A stretch of 7,316 nucleotides of DNA from Desulfuromonadaceae bacterium UBA2294 (lineage in GTDB: Bacteria > Desulfobacterota > Desulfuromonadia > Desulfuromonadales > UBA2294): positions 12,647 to 19,962 of the forward strand of contig DDWE01000030.1 in the NCBI GenBank assembly GCA_002345625.1, read 5' to 3'. Shown here in pieces: positions 6,182 through 7,316 of this stretch. Position 1 is the stretch's first letter. Each line of letters starts with the position of its first letter. The position numbers were made by a program, and so were the translations under genes. A model generated the notes under the pieces. The model had not been told where the DNA came from. It made no database searches and worked only from the letters and a program-made list of their open reading frames with translations.

Positions 6182-6187
6182 GCCGAA

Positions 6188-7066
6188 ATGTCTAAAGACG
6201 CGACCATAGCCGCAGCGACGCTCTATGTTGTGGCGACGCCGATCGGCAATCTTGAAGATCTGACGTTTCGCGCGCTGCGGATTTTAAAATCTGTCGATCT
6301 GGTGGCGGCTGAAGATACCCGGCACAGTCGCAAACTGTTCAACCATTATGGAATCCGCACCCCGCTGACCTCCTACTTTGCCCACAACGAGGAGCTGAAA
6401 GGGGAGCAGCTTCTGCAGCAGTTACGCGCCGGACGCAGCGTGGCGCTCATAACCGATGCCGGCACTCCGGCGATCTCTGATCCCGGTTATCTGCTGGTGC
6501 AGCGTTGCCGGCAGGAGGGACTTGCCGTCGCCAGCGTCCCCGGTGCTTCGGCGGTGACGGCTGCACTCTCCATCGCCGCTCTGCCATCGGAACGTTTTGC
6601 CTTTGAAGGGTTTCTGCCACCGCGACAAAAAGCGTGTCGGGATCGACTTCTGGCCCTGGCTGATGAGCCCCGGACGATTGTCTGTTACGAGAGCCCGCGC
6701 CGTCTGCTGCACACACTGGCTCTGCTGGTCGAGGTGCTCCCGGCGACACGGACCGTGGCGGTGGTGCGGGAGTTGACCAAGATTCACGAAGAGGTTATCG
6801 CCGGGACCCCGGCCGAGGTGCTGCAGCATTATACTCTCCAGGGCGTTCGTGGCGAGATTGTCCTGCTCATCGGCCCGCAGGTGGCAAGCGAGAACAGCTC
6901 AACAGAAACCGTTCAGGAAGCCTTACTGCGCGTGCAGGCCGAGACCGATCTGCCGATGCGTCAAGTGGTTAAACTGGTCGCCCGACAGTTCGGGTTGCCG
7001 GGGAGCGATGTTTATAAAGAAAGCCTTTCGATCCGGTCCAACGGGGGGACGAATGGGAACGACTAA
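6188..7066 (+). CDS. rsmI: 16S rRNA (cytidine1402-2'-O)-methyltransferase RsmI
   Basis: RsmI adds the 2'-O-methyl group to C1402 in the ribosomal P site, tuning decoding fidelity together with the N4-methyltransferase RsmH. The 292-residue product matches the family's ~280-290. Tetrapyrrole-methylase-type SAM-binding motifs appear in order: VVATPIGNLEDLT (residues 14-26), AAEDTRHSRKL (40-50), ITDAGTPAISDPG (88-100), VPGASAVTAAL (117-127), FEGFLPPRQ (139-147), CYESPRRL (166-173), VVRELTKIHEE (192-202) and GEIVLLIG (222-229). The C-terminal ~50 residues (MRQVVKLVARQFGLPGSDVY) look like the small helix-turn-helix-type tail common in this family. ATG 6188 starts 6 nt after the nadE stop with only weak purine content upstream (GAGCCGAA), suggesting coupling with nadE. 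Its last 14 nt overlap the next gene. Confidence 0.97.
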   Translation: MSKDATIAAATLYVVATPIGNLEDLTFRALRILKSVDLVAAEDTRHSRKLFNHYGIRTPLTSYFAHNEELKGEQLLQQLRAGRSVALITDAGTPAISDPGYLLVQRCRQEGLAVASVPGASAVTAALSIAALPSERFAFEGFLPPRQKACRDRLLALADEPRTIVCYESPRRLLHTLALLVEVLPATRTVAVVRELTKIHEEVIAGTPAEVLQHYTLQGVRGEIVLLIGPQVASENSSTETVQEALLRVQAETDLPMRQVVKLVARQFGLPGSDVYKESLSIRSNGGTNGND

Positions 7067-7316
7067 GCAGAAAGTATTACTGGTGGATGATCAGGAGTCG
7101 GTGCGCAAGCTGCTCGAGGCGGTTCTGCGGGTGCGCAGCTACGATGTCTGCTATGCATCGAGCGGCCCGGAAGGGCTGGAGGTAGCGGCGCGTGAACAGC
7201 CTGACCTGATTCTGCTCGATGTCATGATGCCGGGTATGGACGGCTTCAAGGTCTGCCAATCCCTGAAGCAGAGGGCCAATACCAAACATATCCCGGTGGT
7301 CTTTCTCACCGCGCGC
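7053..7316 (+). CDS. Response regulator receiver domain protein (3' end outside window)
   Basis: This is the N-terminal 88 residues of a two-component response regulator, open to the last base of the window. The receiver (CheY-like) fold is clear: acidic pair Asp12-Asp13 in VLLVDDQESV, phosphoacceptor Asp56 in LILLDVMMPGMDGFKVC, and Thr86 in PVVFLTAR. The conserved Lys of the fifth strand would lie just beyond the edge. ATG 7053 is supported by a G-rich ribosome site (GGGGGG, 7043-7048) and by domain start. It overlaps the end of rsmI by 14 nt in another frame. Whether it is a stand-alone receiver or carries a DNA-binding, GGDEF, HD-GYP or kinase output domain cannot be seen, so no target or symbol is given. 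The reading frame excludes a competing minus-strand ORF (7077-7289). Confidence 0.93.
   Translation, partial: MGTTKQKVLLVDDQESVRKLLEAVLRVRSYDVCYASSGPEGLEVAAREQPDLILLDVMMPGMDGFKVCQSLKQRANTKHIPVVFLTAR

Noticed and set aside
1..7316. Search for an undescribed defence, mobile or RNA-based system
   Set aside because: All substantial coding space belongs to known housekeeping families. No tandem repeat array, transposase, integrase, attachment-site duplication, tRNA or riboswitch-like leader was seen by eye on either strand.

Overview
This window is a stretch of bacterial housekeeping chromosome. It holds eleven genes, all on the + strand and tightly packed, and the first and last are cut by the window edges. 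The order is ffh(partial)-rpsP-khpA-rimM-trmD-rplS-rnhB-yraN-nadE-rsmI-response regulator(partial). Coding sequence is fairly GC-rich. A KH-domain gene between rpsP and rimM, with rnhB and yraN after rplS, is an order I associate with Desulfuromonadales/Geobacter-type bacteria (Desulfobacterota, formerly Deltaproteobacteria). The protein sequences also look right for that group. This placement is inference from gene order and motif flavour, without a database search.

Region 1 (1-3000) is the classical trmD ribosome-biogenesis operon. It runs from the SRP GTPase Ffh through ribosomal protein S16, the small KH RNA-binding protein KhpA, the 30S maturation factor RimM and the tRNA m1G37 methyltransferase TrmD to ribosomal protein L19. 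The two ribosomal-protein genes have strong Shine-Dalgarno sequences. rimM and trmD have none visible and start 4 nt inside, or 5 nt after, the upstream gene, which suggests translational coupling and lower output.

Region 2 (3001-4068) starts with a perfect 15-bp hairpin that lacks a U-tract. RNase HII (rnhB) follows, overlapping the YraN/UPF0102 nuclease-like protein by 8 nt. Region 3 (4069-4210) is the only sizeable gap, an AT-richer 142-nt stretch with a weak hairpin plus T-run and a weak sigma70-like promoter candidate. Region 4 (4211-7316) may be a second transcription unit: a two-domain glutamine-dependent NAD+ synthetase (nadE, actinobacterial-like long form), the 16S rRNA C1402 2'-O-methyltransferase RsmI, and the start of a response regulator that overlaps rsmI by 14 nt.

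Together the genes serve protein targeting, ribosome and tRNA maturation, RNA/DNA hybrid removal and NAD supply. Every intact gene keeps the expected motifs, and I see no mobile element, CRISPR array, tRNA/rRNA gene or frameshift. I found no convincing undescribed system. The points worth a second look are modest: the U-tract-less hairpin, the overlap between rsmI and the regulator, and several start-codon decisions.
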